Assembly: GCF_021130785.1 (NCBI RefSeq)
Contig: NC_060215.1
Span: 73,422,001 to 73,486,000 of the forward strand
DNA length: 64,000 nt
Source of the DNA: Homalodisca vitripennis
Taxonomy: Eukaryota > Arthropoda > Insecta > Hemiptera > Cicadellidae
Reading direction: 5' to 3'
The position numbers and the translations under genes were made by a program. The notes below the pieces were generated by a model. The model saw nothing but the letters and a program-made list of their open reading frames with translations. It was not told the DNA's origin and searched no databases. Position 1 is the first letter of the stretch. Every line of letters begins with the position of its first letter. Positions 24,376 through 36,695 of the stretch are shown here, piece by piece.

Positions 24376-26805
24376 TTAACACGTTCACTGCGGCAAAAGG
24401 CCCGCATAATGTACCCAATATGCGGTGAAATTCAAACTCGTGATTTTCGTTCATTTGGGCTTATATTGGTTCATTATGATTTTAAATCATCATATTGAAG
24501 GTATTACATGCTTACGCGTATGTAATGGCCGGGACTGTCCGGACAGTGGCCCGCACTTTTGGCATAGGCATTTTTTTGTAAGAAAAAAAAAATCGTAATA
24601 ACGTACCAATTGTGATGTATAATATTCAAAACAACCAGAAATGCCCCAGATGACATTAATTTTCACTGGATCTGTCTCAAGCAACGGAACTGTCCGGATA
24701 GTGGTCCCGCACATAGCCTATAATAGCGTGGCGCGGCACAACGCTGTTGCATGATTACTCAACACAAAAAACACAGAGATATATTGTTTGAATAAATGTA
24801 ATATGAAAAAGAACACATATTCTTTACAAAGGATAATGTAAGAGCCTGTTTGTTACACACAAAAACTATTTACAGTTTACAGTCTTCGATGGAAGATGTC
24901 AAAGCATTTTTCAATGCATAGACCTGGTTCTCCCACACATGCCAAGCAAACATATCTTGTTTGTGACCTTTTATCCTCCCTGGTACACACTCGGCATGTT
25001 TTCATTCTCGACCTGTTGTCAGGACGAAGTTTGAGTTTTGTAGGTGTATGTCAAGATCTTGGGAATGGTAAAACTGGTTCCTCTTCTTGGGGAGGAATGA
25101 CTCCAAAACTTGAATTCGAAATGCATACATCAAAATTTGTCTGGCTTGCAAATTATGAGTGTACATATTGTGGAACTGGTAGGCATTTGTTGTGATCATT
25201 TGGAGAAAATGTGCAAATATTTTCTTATACTTACGAAGAGTTTTTCGCTTTGATGGGTAGTAGGCCATCATTTGGTCTGACCTATCTAAGCATTTCATGA
25301 ACGCATTGTATTTTACTTTAGCATTCTGTTTTTTATTTAACATTAAATTTTTATTTAGCATGTCATAAAGAGGCTGGATTTTTAATGATTTTTTAGGTGC
25401 ATCAGGTATTTGTGAGTTGTCGTTGAAATGCGAATTACGTTTTATTTCCAAGTACCGGTTTCTTGGAAACACTTCCTTACAAGGTCAATAGTGAAGTCCT
25501 CGTCCACACTCCAGAATAGTTTTTCTTGTGGAACAGAGTGATACCCAGTAAACAAGAGAAATCCAATAAATTGTTTCAGGCAGTCATTTGAAAAAGTGAA
25601 AGAATGATCATTTTTCTGGGTGCGAAAATTATACTCTGCCGAACAATATGCTCACATATTTCATTATCATAAAGAGTTTCAAATATGTCTACGGGGCTCT
25701 TATCTTTCAGGACTTCTTCTGTATGTTTTCTTTTTTCGTTTTTACTTTCTTCAGAAGGGGGTGAACAGCCAAAGATAGGATCAATTTTCTTCCAATCAGA
25801 AAGTTTTTTATTTTTATCTTTGTTTTTCTTAGGCTCGGCTGTCTTTTCTTTTTGTTCTTTCTTTTTATTGGGATTAGCTGGTTTTACTTCTTTCCTTTTA
25901 CGTTTTTTGCTGTTTTCATTTTTAGGAACAGTTTTAGAATCACTATGAACTGACGGAGTGTCAACACAAGTTTCATCTTCAGTCACATTATTTTCATGAA
26001 TCTCATCGTCAAAAACAGTTTCCAGTTCATCATGAACTGACGCAGCAGCGCCAACGACACAATGTTCAGTTTCAGTTGTTGTTTTATTTATATTACAATG
26101 TAGTTCTACATTCCCAGGAATATTTTGGGGTAACGTATCATCAATATCGTCTTCATTTATTTCTTCTTGGTCTGATACCTCATCAACATTTTCAGGTGGC
26201 AACTGCACAATATCTACATCACAATCATTTTCTATAGATTCTATGAATTCGGGATCCTCCGATACAGACTGGATTTCAATCAGACTTAGAAAACTCCGGG
26301 AATCCATCCTGAAATCGTAGAAGACAATGTAATAATTAATAAGATATAATATGCAGTATAGGCCATGATCCCCAAATGAGTATCGATGTTTTAGCAATCA
26401 AAATACATGGTATGTTCCATGATCCCCAAACGGGTATCGACGTTTATAAGGCAATTATTCGTAAAACATGATAAAATACAGCATACCGACAGTGATAATA
26501 GTTTACCAAGATATAAATTACTATGATACAACAGTGTAAAACAATTACAACCACTCTACACTTACAATAATTAATAAGAAAATAGTAAATGAAATAATCA
26601 TGCTACATACCTGTTAGTGATAAACTAAACTCCACATATAAACTCGTGTTTTAACACAACTCTAACTAACTGCACATTGGAATAACCTCAAAGAACCAAA
26701 AAACACTACCGAGCTTCTGATTGGCACCAAACAGCCAGTGTTGCCAACATGAACTGATTTAAAAACAAAATCCCTAATTGGGGCTCATGGTACTGAATGG
26801 GTTAG
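24376..26805 (-). mobile_element. piggyBac-like element, internally deleted
   Basis: TTAA-CACGTTCACTGCGGC at 24376 pairs with TACTGAATGG-GTTAG at about 26791-26805, with mutated ends. Between them lies a minus-strand piggyBac transposase pseudogene. It is inserted in a 9.3 kb Ptip intron next to LINE sequence (26806-27104). Confidence 0.75.
24877..26307 (-). pseudogene. piggyBac transposase, missing catalytic core
   Basis: Start chosen at 26307 (MDSRSFLSLIEI), since a stretch before it is untypical. An acidic N-terminus with a lysine-rich basic tract is followed by SDWKKIDPIFGCSPP and DKSPVDIFETLYDNEICEHI, the beginning of DDE_Tnp_1_7. Then come PRNRYLEIKRNSHFND and, abruptly, FMKCLDRSDQMMAYYPSKRK near the end of the domain. 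The section with the catalytic aspartates is gone, so an internal deletion fused the two parts. The C-terminal cysteine-rich domain follows in a shifted frame (CRVCTRED, VCLACVGEPGLCIEKCFDIFH, stop at 24879-24877). Confidence 0.85.
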
Positions 26806-27104
26806 TAGAGTATTCTGGTAGAGTTAACAATTTTTTGCTAGTATATGTCATCGCAAAACACTTCTTTACATTTAAAAATAAGTTGTTATTTAAGCACCAA
26901 AGGCTAATTAGATTTAGCGTTCATTGCAGTTCAGCAACGTCATTATTGTCTCGAATTTCTCTATATAGTTTCAAATCATCAGCATACAAAGAGCATTTAG
27001 ACCGTGTTAAATAATTAGGAAGATCATTAATATATTAGGAATAGTAATGGGTCTAATTATATCCCTGGTGAACACCTGAAGTGCTAATGTACTCTTTTGA
27101 CATA
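26806..27104 (-). mobile_element. LINE RT fragment (YADD block)
   Basis: The minus strand reads STSGVHQGYN, YINDLPNYLTRSKCSLYADD and LKLYREIRDNNDVAELQ, i.e. RT blocks 4 and 5. It stops where the piggyBac element begins. It is probably the continuation of the RT piece at 30240-30960, separated by the LINE at 27105-30240. Confidence 0.7.
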
Positions 27105-27277
27105 AGTCAAAGTAAAAAAATCTTTATTTGTTGTAGTTACAATGCTGTATCATTTTAATAGTGTCAATTTAAACTAACTAAAAGCACTAATATAAAATAA
27201 GGCTATAATAAAACTAAAATAAAACTACCTGATTTGCAAATCAAAATATTCGTCTAATGAATATAAAGACTTGTCCA

Positions 27278-29262
27278 TTAAGTATGCTTTAATCTTTCTT
27301 TTAAATATTTTATGTTCTGTTTCTTCTTTGATAGCAAGTGGAATGGATTTAAGAAAATTTGGATCCAATGTATGTTGGTTTTTGTGAAAAAATGTAGCCT
27401 ATCACGAGGTATTAAAATATCATTTTTATTATGTGTGTTATACAAATGAATTACGTTGGTCATATCAGTATTTAAGTTTTTAATTTTAGAACACAAAATT
27501 GTATCCATTATATATTGACTGTAGACAGTCAACATTTTCAATTCCTTAAAATATTCTTCCACAGAATCATTCATTTTTAGTCCTAACATAATTCTCAGAG
27601 ATTTTTTCGGTATATGGAGGATTTCATCAAGATTTGATTGTTTAGTAGCACCATACAAACATAGGCAATATGCAATATAAGAATGTATATAAGAGAAATA
27701 AATTGTTCTTAATGTATCATTGCTACATATAAAAGACATCTTCGTTAAAGCATAAATTCCCGAGTTTAATTTTGTAATCAACAATTGTATGTGTTGATCC
27801 CAATTGAGATTTTCATCAATAGTCAGACCTAAGAAATTATTACTCTGATTTTTTGTTACTAGTTGGTTATTTACTATGATCATCGGCTAATTATTTCCTT
27901 TTTTTGTTGGGTTTTAAAAGATGTATGATTTGTTTTATTTATATTTAATTATAAAATATTTTCATTTAAAAAAGAATTAACGTTATTCAATTCCAAATAT
28001 GAAAGCCTCTTTATCTCATTTACTGACTTAGATGATAGTTTGAGGTTTGCATCATCTGAATATAAACAATGGTTTTCCTGGGGAATGCTTTTTAAACTAA
28101 GGTGCAAATTTTTCACTAACATAAGAATAGCAATGGTCTTAAAATTGATCCTTGCGGAACTTCAGAAATTATGGTTGTAAGTTTGGAAGATACTCCCAAG
28201 ATTTTATTTTGTAAGGATATCGAAGGAATTTCTACATATTGATATCTATTAGTAAGGTAAGACTGAAACCATTTTAAATTTTGTCCTAAACAATTTGATT
28301 TCTTAATTAAAATTTAATGGTCTACGGTATTAAAAGCCTTTGAAAGGTCCATAAAAATACCTAGCGCATGTTCCCCCCTATCAACAGAATCTATTATCGA
28401 CTCTAAATATTCTACTGCTGCACTTATTGTTGATCTACCAATACGGAATCCATGCTGGTTATTGTCTAATAGATTATGTTCTTCTAAAAATGCCATTAGC
28501 TGAGAGTGAACGATTCATTCATTCATTTTTAATGTTGAGGGAAGTAGAGATACAGGACGGTAATTTGACATTTCTTCTTTGTCATCCTTTTTATGTATCG
28601 GAAAAATGTTGGCTATTTTTAATTTATCAGGGAAGATGCCAGATATAAATGATGAATTTACTAAATGTGCCAGTATTTCACACACATGTTCTCCAGCAGA
28701 TTTCAAAAGTATAGCTGGTATTTCAACCATTTCACTTGAATAATTATTTTTCAGTGATCTTAATACATTATTGACATCCCTAGCAGTCACAGGTTTAAAT
28801 TAATATAAAAGTTGCTTTTCTTAAATTATAATTTGAAAATTTGTTGAATATCTCATCAAGGCAGACATTCTGGGGACTATGGGTGCTGAATAAATCAATC
28901 ATATTTACAAAATAATCATTAACATTTTTTGCAATGTCTGTATGGTCTGTTAATGTTTTATTACCTACTTTAATTTTAAAACTATCATAATGTTTTCGAC
29001 AGTTTTTGTTTCTTACTTCAGAGTTAATTATGCCACATACTGTTTTTACAATATTTTCCGACTTGAGAATCTTATCATTATAATATGCTTTATTTGTTTC
29101 ATTAATGTTTTCCCTATAATCCATCAGTTTTCTTTTCAATTTTGTTTGTGTGTATTTATCTTTAAATTGTCTAAGTTGTTTACTTAATTGAACCAGGTTG
29201 GTTTTTTCTTTTAATGTATATGTTACCCATTTATTATTTGAATTTCTCTGTTTAATTGTCAT
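27278..29262 (-). pseudogene. LINE ORF2 reverse transcriptase, broken
   Basis: 29262-28795 gives the pre-RT segment (KQLRQFKDKYTQTKLKRKLM, KNVNDYFVNM). 28790-28515 gives DKLKIANIFPIHKKDDKEEM and NYRPVSLLPS. 28496-28314 gives NQHGFRIGRSTISA and IFMDLSKAFNTVDH. 27883-27278 gives NFLGLTIDENLNWDQHI and SYIHSYIAYCLCLYG. The YADD segment between 28314 and 27883 is degraded (about 28075-28040). Confidence 0.8.
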
Positions 29263-29397
29263 GGGGAATGCTTGATTGAAATAGAATTTGAGTAAGTAAT
29301 CAAATTTATTATATTTTTCCTCAACTGATCAAAAATATACATCATACCACAATTCTTTTGATAGCAAACATGAAAAAGTCCGTACATTTTCTTGCTA

Positions 29398-30045
29398 TTA
29401 ACATTTCTGAACAGTTGTAAAAGTGCTATTACTTACGGTATATTCCGGGCATCCGAAGTCCAGAATTTGCCCATCATGATCTGAGAGACATGTTACACAT
29501 CTTTCTATAGAAATTAGATTTGGTAAATGCTTTGTTACTCTAGTTGGAAATTTGAGTAAATATTCCATATTATGACTAGCCAACATATTTTTCGGCATTG
29601 TCTGTTCTTTAGAATAGACTAAAACATTAATATTTGTGTCTCCAGCACAAAAAACAGAGCAGTCTTTATATGATTTCATTAAATAATTTAGAAGTTGACT
29701 TAATTCATCCAAAAATATACCTACCTTCCATAATAAAGTTATAATTCCTTATATTATATTTATAAATGCAAAATTCAAATTGCTCTTCTTCTATTAAATA
29801 TGTGTTTAATATATTTGGTATAACCACCCGCTTCCACCTTAAATCCTGTCTACTTAAAATCATTATTCCGTACCCTTAGTACAAATTTTCCTACAGAGAT
29901 ATGAATTCACAATAAAATTTGTTATTTTCAATCGGCCTAATTCATATTCTTTCATATCGTGTTTAGATAAAACTATAATATGGAATTTTATAATAACTTC
30001 TAAAGGTTCGATTCTAGACTTCAAATGTTGAATATTTTGATGCAA
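29398..30045 (-). pseudogene. LINE endonuclease domain, broken
   Basis: Start-like segment MHQNIQHLKSRIEPLEVIIK with IIVLSKHDMKEYEL (30045-29950) corresponds to the N-W/I-Q-x-L…LSEHW motif of APE-type endonucleases. 29712-29398 has FCAGDTNINVL and CLSDHDGQILDF (GD-N and SDHD motifs). Stops separate the two. Confidence 0.65.
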
Positions 30046-30239
30046 AACTTTTACTTTATAATTTTGATTTAAATTTGTCAGAGTTTTTCTTGAAGCTGTT
30101 TTGTCAAGGAGTTTAAAGAGGAAGCAGATGATTTATATACACTATTTTTTAAATTCAGATTAAACTGATCCAAACTGTTCAGGCTTACTGGGCTATCAAC
30201 TACACAACAACCTAAATTAAAATGATCAGACTTAAAACT

Positions 30240-30960
30240 GCTATTTACAATTTTATTTTAATTTTTAAGCAAACTATTCTTACTGATGGCACATACAGAA
30301 CTTGTGTTTGCACTCTCAACACTGGCCCTATTGCTCTGCTTGAGCATCTCACAGAATGTGAAGACACCTGGAACAATAACAAACTGACTTTGAAGCTTTA
30401 AATAAGTCTCAATAAAACTGATAAATGACGGGATAAGTTAAAACAAGATAATTTACTTAACAAAATAACTTGCTCTGCTTTATCAAACACCTTAAGAAAA
30501 ATTGGTATACACTACATCAACCCTGCCATCAATATCCAATTTAGATGCTACATCAAAAGAAAACTCCATTAGATTGGAGACCATTGATTTACAAAGAAGA
30601 AAGCTATGCTGCTGGGGAGAAATGTCAGATTTTACGTTATAAAAAATATAGTTATAGAGAAGTTGTTCATATATCTTAGTGAATGTATTTAATAATGAAA
30701 TCGGACGGTGATTCTCAATATTTTCAATGTTTCCTGATTTAAAAATGGGAACCACCTTAGCTTCTTTCCATTTCTCCGGGAAAATACAGGTTATTAAAAG
30801 ACTGAACAAATACCACAAAGGATCACATAGTACCTCAGCATAACCTTTACTACATACGTTGGAACCACTTTGTCTGTGAATTTCATTTCGAAAGAGCCCA
30901 AATCTAAATTAGAAGAAGAGCGTCTGGACTTTACAAAATTCAGAAAAACTTAGATTCTAC
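30240..30960 (-). mobile_element. Older LINE: RT blocks 0-3
   Basis: 30818-30492 encodes FPEKWKEAKVVPIFKSGNIE, NHRPISLLNTFTKIYEQLL, and a degraded Q-H-S-F block (where G-F-R is usual), then DVVYTNFS. Past the stop the shifted frame continues with F-D-K-A. The next RT block is found at 27090-26900, beyond the inserted LINE. Confidence 0.7.
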
Positions 30961-31734
30961 ATTAATGCAATACTCAATGTTTCATATATATTCTCGATAA
31001 GCCAAATGTATTTTCTATTTAATACCTCTTCTGAGATCCTTAAACAAACTGTTATGGAATTTAGAAAATTTCTGTTTATATATAACAACTTTACCTTTTA
31101 TATATATATATATACATAGACATACTGTCCTGTCATAGAATATTATCTCTTTGTATTTTTAATGACATATGTTTTTATTTAGTACAAAATAAATTGTTTA
31201 TGTTATTATTATCACCACTTGTATTCAGTTATGTGAGTCTGAAGATGTTCTCATTGAGTACGAAAGGCCTCACAAAAATTAAAAAACCTATATTATTGGA
31301 GTGTTTGTTTTAAATTAATGTATGTCTTACATTCTATTAATAAATTATGATTTCATCCACAGGATTAGTTCTAATTTATGGTTACAATCCAAATAAATGT
31401 GATAAACCAAAGTTGTACCTTGCCACAACACATCTATTTTTATTTGTGACTTTAAGAGACAGTAAAAAATATGCTCACAACATCAAGCAGCACTAATAAT
31501 CCTTTAGAAAAATAACTAAACACTACAATTACATCATATTGATTTTAGAGTAAAATAAACTACTTAGTACTTAATACATGAAGTTTCAAATCCAGAAAAA
31601 TGTACGGAAGTATAATTCTTTAGTTAAATGATATTATTAATTTTCAAACAAATTAAACAAACAAACCTTATTATTAAAAATTTAGAGTAAAAAGGCAAGA
31701 TATTAATCTTCCTGTTCGTAACAAACATTTAACT

Positions 31735-32680
31735 ACTTTTAGTAGCTGACTCTCTCTGAATAAGTGCATTTAGATCGTTCTCATCTTTCAGAAAAAAAAC
31801 ATTACCCTATTACTCTTATCGTCACACTTTACTTTAATTTTGCCTACCCCGTCAAACCAAACAAACTTATAATTGAAATCAACTCTCAGCCTACAGGCCT
31901 TTGCTAGAAGCACTCGCCTGACAGGTGTTACACTCGGGTTGATGTAGATTTGCTGGTTGGTGTTGTAGCCTTGCAGATAGCAGGTTGAAAAGTCCCTCTT
32001 CCTCCTCATCCAGGCAAGAAGTTGATCTGGATCATCATGTCTCAAAAACTTCTAAATTATGTCCAAAGTTGGTCGATTCTTGCCACCAGATATGCGATGA
32101 CAGGCGTCAGTTCCATCTTCTGTTAATTTCACATCAAGGGCTGTTCCAATTTAAATCACAATCTTCTTCAGAGATAAATTATTTTCGTCAGCTGACTCGG
32201 GTACACCAAAAATTTCCATGGTATTTCTCCTGGAATACTGTTCCAAATCACCTTGACGCAAAGACATGTCCTTCAGTTGAGCTTTCAATAACTTATTTTC
32301 TTCCATTAATCCTACGGTTTTAATTAAAGTTTTATTCTCATCTACTGTTTTGGAACAGTGCTCCAATGATTTACCGAATTTTCTCTCTTTGTTTACTTGC
32401 CCATCGATAATTTCCTTTATCATCTCATTTAACAGTTGCTTAAGTACATTCATGATAATGGCCATATTCGCAAATGAGTTACTACGACTTAGCTGTCTCT
32501 TTTTGTTACAAGTGCCGCAGCTCCACTGATTGCTGGCAAGGAGACTTCAATGTCTCTCTCAGTCAGATCTACATACAGACCATGAAAATACACTTTGCAT
32601 AGTTTACACTGCACCTTACGAGATTTGGCAGCTCTATTTACTTGATTATGACACTTTCCACAAGAAATCATAATATGCAA
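31735..32680 (-). pseudogene. LINE ORF1: PHD-like finger, coiled coil, ORF1 domain
   Basis: 32680-32489 encodes ISCGKCHNQ, VQCKLCKVYFHGLYVDL and, in a shifted frame, WSCGTCNKK, a PHD-like Cys/His set with one Cys replaced by Tyr. 32465-32151 forms a coiled coil (LEHCSKTVDENKTL, LMEENKLLKAQLKDM) ending in LEQYSRRNTMEIFGVPES, the usual start of the LINE ORF1 RNA-binding domain. 32045-31788 continues it (AKACRLRVDFNYKFVWFDG, IKVKCDDKS). It may belong to the older LINE at 26806-30960, but no endonuclease was found between. Confidence 0.7.
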
Positions 32681-33187
32681 TTTAACTATTAGAAACTTTG
32701 AAATTATGTTAGGTCAGTAAGTCAAGATCACTAATTTCACATCCCTAAGCTGAACAAATGGAAGTAACCACTAAAAGACTGATTTAAAACATCAATCATG
32801 CTTAATAAGAATAAGAGTTTGTAACATAATAACCCTTTTAACCCTTGCACAAATGTTTTAACTACGGAGCTAGTTTCTTCATAGCAACTGTATGCAGACG
32901 ATTTTGAGTTGTAAAACTAGCTTATGCAGTGACTTTTGCTAAATCATAAGTTTCCAATTGATTCTCATGAATTGGAATCATGACCTCATTTTACTTAATG
33001 TATTGTACCTCATTAAAATGTTGGGTATATTTATTATTGTCAGAGATCAATAATAATGTAACATGATCAATAATTTTGTGTAATATATTTATAATCAAGG
33101 TTTTTTTTAGTTTTCTGCTATATAGATTTAGTGCTACTGATGCCCCTTGTTAATACTATATAAATTGGTATGTTGGAATGTTTGCAG

Positions 33188-33418
33188 CAACAACAACAAA
33201 GACAAATGGTGCAGCAGCAACAGCAGACTGTGGGAGTAGGGGCAGGGGGAGCAGGCAATACAGTGGTGGTCAGTGGCGGATTGAGGCAACAGTCTGTAGC
33301 GGTCATTAGAGGGCACATTCCCTCTGGGCTGAATCCTCAACAACAATTGCAATGGCTTCAGCAACAGAGGCACCAGCAACAGATTGTCATCCAGCAGAAC
33401 ACCCAGCTACGGCAACAG
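33188..33418 (+). CDS. Ptip: Ptip exon: Gln-rich with Gly/Val insert
   Basis: 231 nt, phase 0 both sides; acceptor GTTTGCAG, donor GTAAAT. It encodes QQQQRQMVQQQQQTVGVGAG, a Gly/Val stretch with NTVVVSGGLRQQSVAVIRGH, then IPSGLNPQQQLQWLQQQRHQ and more Gln. The VSGGLRQQSVAVIRGHIP part is non-repetitive and likely conserved. Confidence 0.9.
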
Positions 33419-35936
33419 GTAAATATTCCATTATCAAGTATTCTAGAACCTTCATTAATCAGGTTTTTGTTTCCTGAGACATATATAAAGTTGAGGCCTA
33501 CTTTTTTATGTATTGAATAGTTCCTATCAAATAACTAGGCTGATGAACTAATGCCTTACATTGTGTTTATGATCATGATAGCTGTCTGCATTTTCCCCTG
33601 ATTGCTGCCACCCAGCCTAGGCAATGCTGACTATCTAACCCGCTGTAATAAAAAAACTGCAGCTCAACCAATCATGTTTTTTAAAAATAAATTTGTTGTG
33701 ATTCAACCTTTTACTCCAAAATGTTAGCAATTTTAAGGCTATTTCCAAAGTTTGAAAATTAAGCATAATTATCTTTCTTTACCATTAGATTTGTGAAGAC
33801 AGGAAGATTAGTGAAGAAATTATAAAAATCAACCAAGAATACGTAGTTAGTTGCATTTTTCTTTTAGCACAATAGAATTTAAAATTTGCCATAATTGTTC
33901 AAAACTCATTTTCTCTTTCCAAGGCATTGTGACCACTAGAATAAGAAAATGTATAATTGGAAATTGGCTTGATATTTAGGACAGTGAGAATTAAACAGGA
34001 TTAAGGCTTAAATTCCTCTTTTGAGTCTGGAATAAACAAAAAAACTTTAGCATTACTTTGCCAGTACTGCATTCATAGTTACACTAAAATTGTTTGTATC
34101 ACCTAAGTTTTCATCTTCGCAATGTGATTGGTTGTATATTTTATTTTGTATCGTATTAAAGTATGTCTTTCATGCGATTTAATTGTTTATAAAACGTTAA
34201 AGGGGTATTTGATAAGATTATATTTTAAATTGCAATCTCTTTGCCAGGTTTTAGTGCAAAATCGCTAGGTTAGAAATTTTCCTTTGCGGAGAGTTTATGT
34301 AAAATTAATTGACAGTAAGATATTTCCGAAATTTAAATTCAACCACTACCTCATCATTCTATATTATTTTTGTTTATGTTCACTGATAGTAAATGATGAA
34401 TCAGTTTAATCTTTACTAAGTTGATAGAAGTAAAGAACATAGAAGAGTATTAATTTTAAATTATATGAAACTGTAGGTTTATTTTAAATTTAAAGTTAAA
34501 CCGTTATAAATACTTTACAACACTAATAAATTTAGAACAATTATCTAAGCCCAGTTAAAAATATAACTATTTAACTTTAAAAGTTTATGTAATCATTAAT
34601 CAAACAATTTACAGAAATCTTGAATTTATAAAATTATTCTCAGAGAAAGACAAAATAAAATAATATTCTTCTTGATTGGTAATACAAAATAAAGATTTAG
34701 AAACTTCTCTCAAAAAATGTAAAAGAAAATGATTAAAGTTAACTAAAAAAGTTCTTTTAAAAAAAGGCAGTTTATCGAAAAGTTTAAAATAAACTGTAAA
34801 CTAAACTGCATAATTTTATAAAATGGAAAATATTTGAAACTAATATAAGATTTCTTCTCAAAACCTAAATATATTTTAACAGCATGTGAATTCCTTGTGC
34901 CTGTTGAAGAATGTTAAAGATAGAAAATAACAAGTTCAATATTCAAACTACTTATACAAATAGATATGAATTCAAATAATATTACACCAAAATGCTATAA
35001 TTAGACAAGGCTCCAATTGTAAATTTCTTTTCTTCTCTGTATATTTTTTGTATGTCTTGAACATTGATTACATTTGATATAATATGGAAAATGAATATCT
35101 TTCTTCTGAAAATGTATTCTTATTGTTGTAAAATAATTGAAGAATTCCTCCCTTATATCCCTACAACAAAACTCCTTAGTTTTTTGGATCCTATACAATC
35201 ATATGAAAACCCTAATAAATTTGCCAACTTATGCTAAATTCCATGCAGACAGGTGTGTTTTCTTCATAAAATTATCACAAAACCCCAAAACCCCAAACCC
35301 TCAAAACTTTATACACACTACAATTTATTCCAAAAGCCACAATTCCCAGAGCTGAGTTTTTCACCTTTCAATAATCCATTATGTCATTACCAAGGAGGGT
35401 GATTGTTCCTCAGCAGCATCCAATGCAAGCTCAAAATTGAATCCGAAAACACCCCTATCCCCATTATTTAGATGTAAGTAAGCCAGCTACCTTGAAGTCT
35501 AACTCCTCTTTCCCCTTAAGTAGCTTTCTTTCTACAAGTTACTGTTTTAAACTAAACGCTTTTTTGAGGAATTACATACCATGTTTTAAATAAACCAATT
35601 CACAATTCTATTTGCAAAGTAATAAAGTATTTATTTGCCCCTTGAATTTGTAAAAAGATTTTTTAATATTGCTCAAATGTAGCTAATATACTATAAACAT
35701 CAAGTTTTATCTTAATACTACCAATTTTACGATGAGCTACAATTTACTACAACTCTATATCATTTTCATTACCGCAGCTATGCTCACACACAACAAAAAG
35801 TCATACATTTTTGAGTATTTAATCTTGAACCTGTAGTGGACTGAACTCAAAAATTTTATTTCACTGAAATCTTCATTATCAGAATAACTATACGTTGAAT
35901 GTTTATGGGAAGTAAATAAACATTGCATAATTTTAG
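33419..35936 (+). other. Ptip intron, no element recognised
   Basis: 2.5 kb of AT-rich intron. A short CCCCAAAACCCCAAACCC stretch near 35282 is telomere-like by chance. No coding signature accepted here. Confidence 0.4.
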
Positions 35937-36087
35937 GTATTGGTTCAGTCACAACAGCAGGCTGAGAGACAGATGCCTTCTCAGCAACTGATAACAAATA
36001 ACAACTCAGCAGTGCTTAGCCAGCCTCAGCAACCGGTGCTTCAGACTCCCTCTTGGGCTCAGCAACCCAACGATACACAGTTACAAG
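35937..36087 (+). CDS. Ptip: Ptip exon: Q/S/P-rich
   Basis: Acceptor AATTTTAG (ends 35936), donor GTAAAG; 151 nt, phase 0 in, phase 1 out. It encodes VLVQSQQQAERQMPSQQLIT followed by Asn/Ser/Pro/Gln text including PQQPVLQTPSWAQQP. The single trailing G joins GT of the next exon to make Gly. Confidence 0.88.
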
Positions 36088-36529
36088 GTAAAGTTTTGTA
36101 CCTATTGTATGCTTCTACTTAAATTAAAATATTCTTGGGTGTGTGGAATATGAACCAATGGTTAGTGATCCTATTAAAAAGTTTGTTATTAACAATAAAA
36201 GATGTTATTAGTGTCTTATAAAACTTAAATAAAAAGTTACAGTCAAATCACAAGAATTACATACTATAATATATGATCTAACATTACAAACAATAAAAAT
36301 AAATAACATGCACATACATTAGAAAGTAACACGTACCTCTGAAGGAATTATATGGTAATTATTAGTTTAGTTAGTACTTAATAAATTTACATACCTACTC
36401 TCACCAATTTTATTGCTGTTCTTAAAATAATTCATATAATATATTTATGGTCGATTTATAATACAGTATTAGCCATAATAAACAGTACTGAAACTGAATC
36501 AGCTGTAGTTACCTTCTCGATCAGCTGAT

Positions 36530-36649
36530 TCAGTTGTCGATTGTTGAAACGGCCTTGATAAATCAAAGTTTTATCATTCCTCTTGAATGTCTCGTTTTCT
36601 TCAATGTTAATTAGACCTCTATATATTGAAAGTTTAACATAAATAACCT

Positions 36650-36695
<46 letters not shown>

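Larger units (their letters stand above)
27105..30240 (-). mobile_element. LINE (Jockey/CR1-type), decayed, 3 kb
   Basis: On the minus strand: endonuclease pieces, N-terminal ORF2, RT and C-terminal region in order, ending in an AATAAA signal near 27125. Stops and small indels break it into five open segments. It lies within an older LINE. Confidence 0.8.

Noticed and set aside
35276..35300. CCCCAAAACCCC telomere-like repeat
   Set aside because: Too short and imperfect; insect telomeres usually carry TTAGG.
35395..35475. RRVIVPQQHPMQAQ-like text followed by a strong GTAAGT donor, a possible extra Ptip exon
   Set aside because: A stop codon lies between the Gln-like text and the donor in that frame, and no acceptor gives another open frame.
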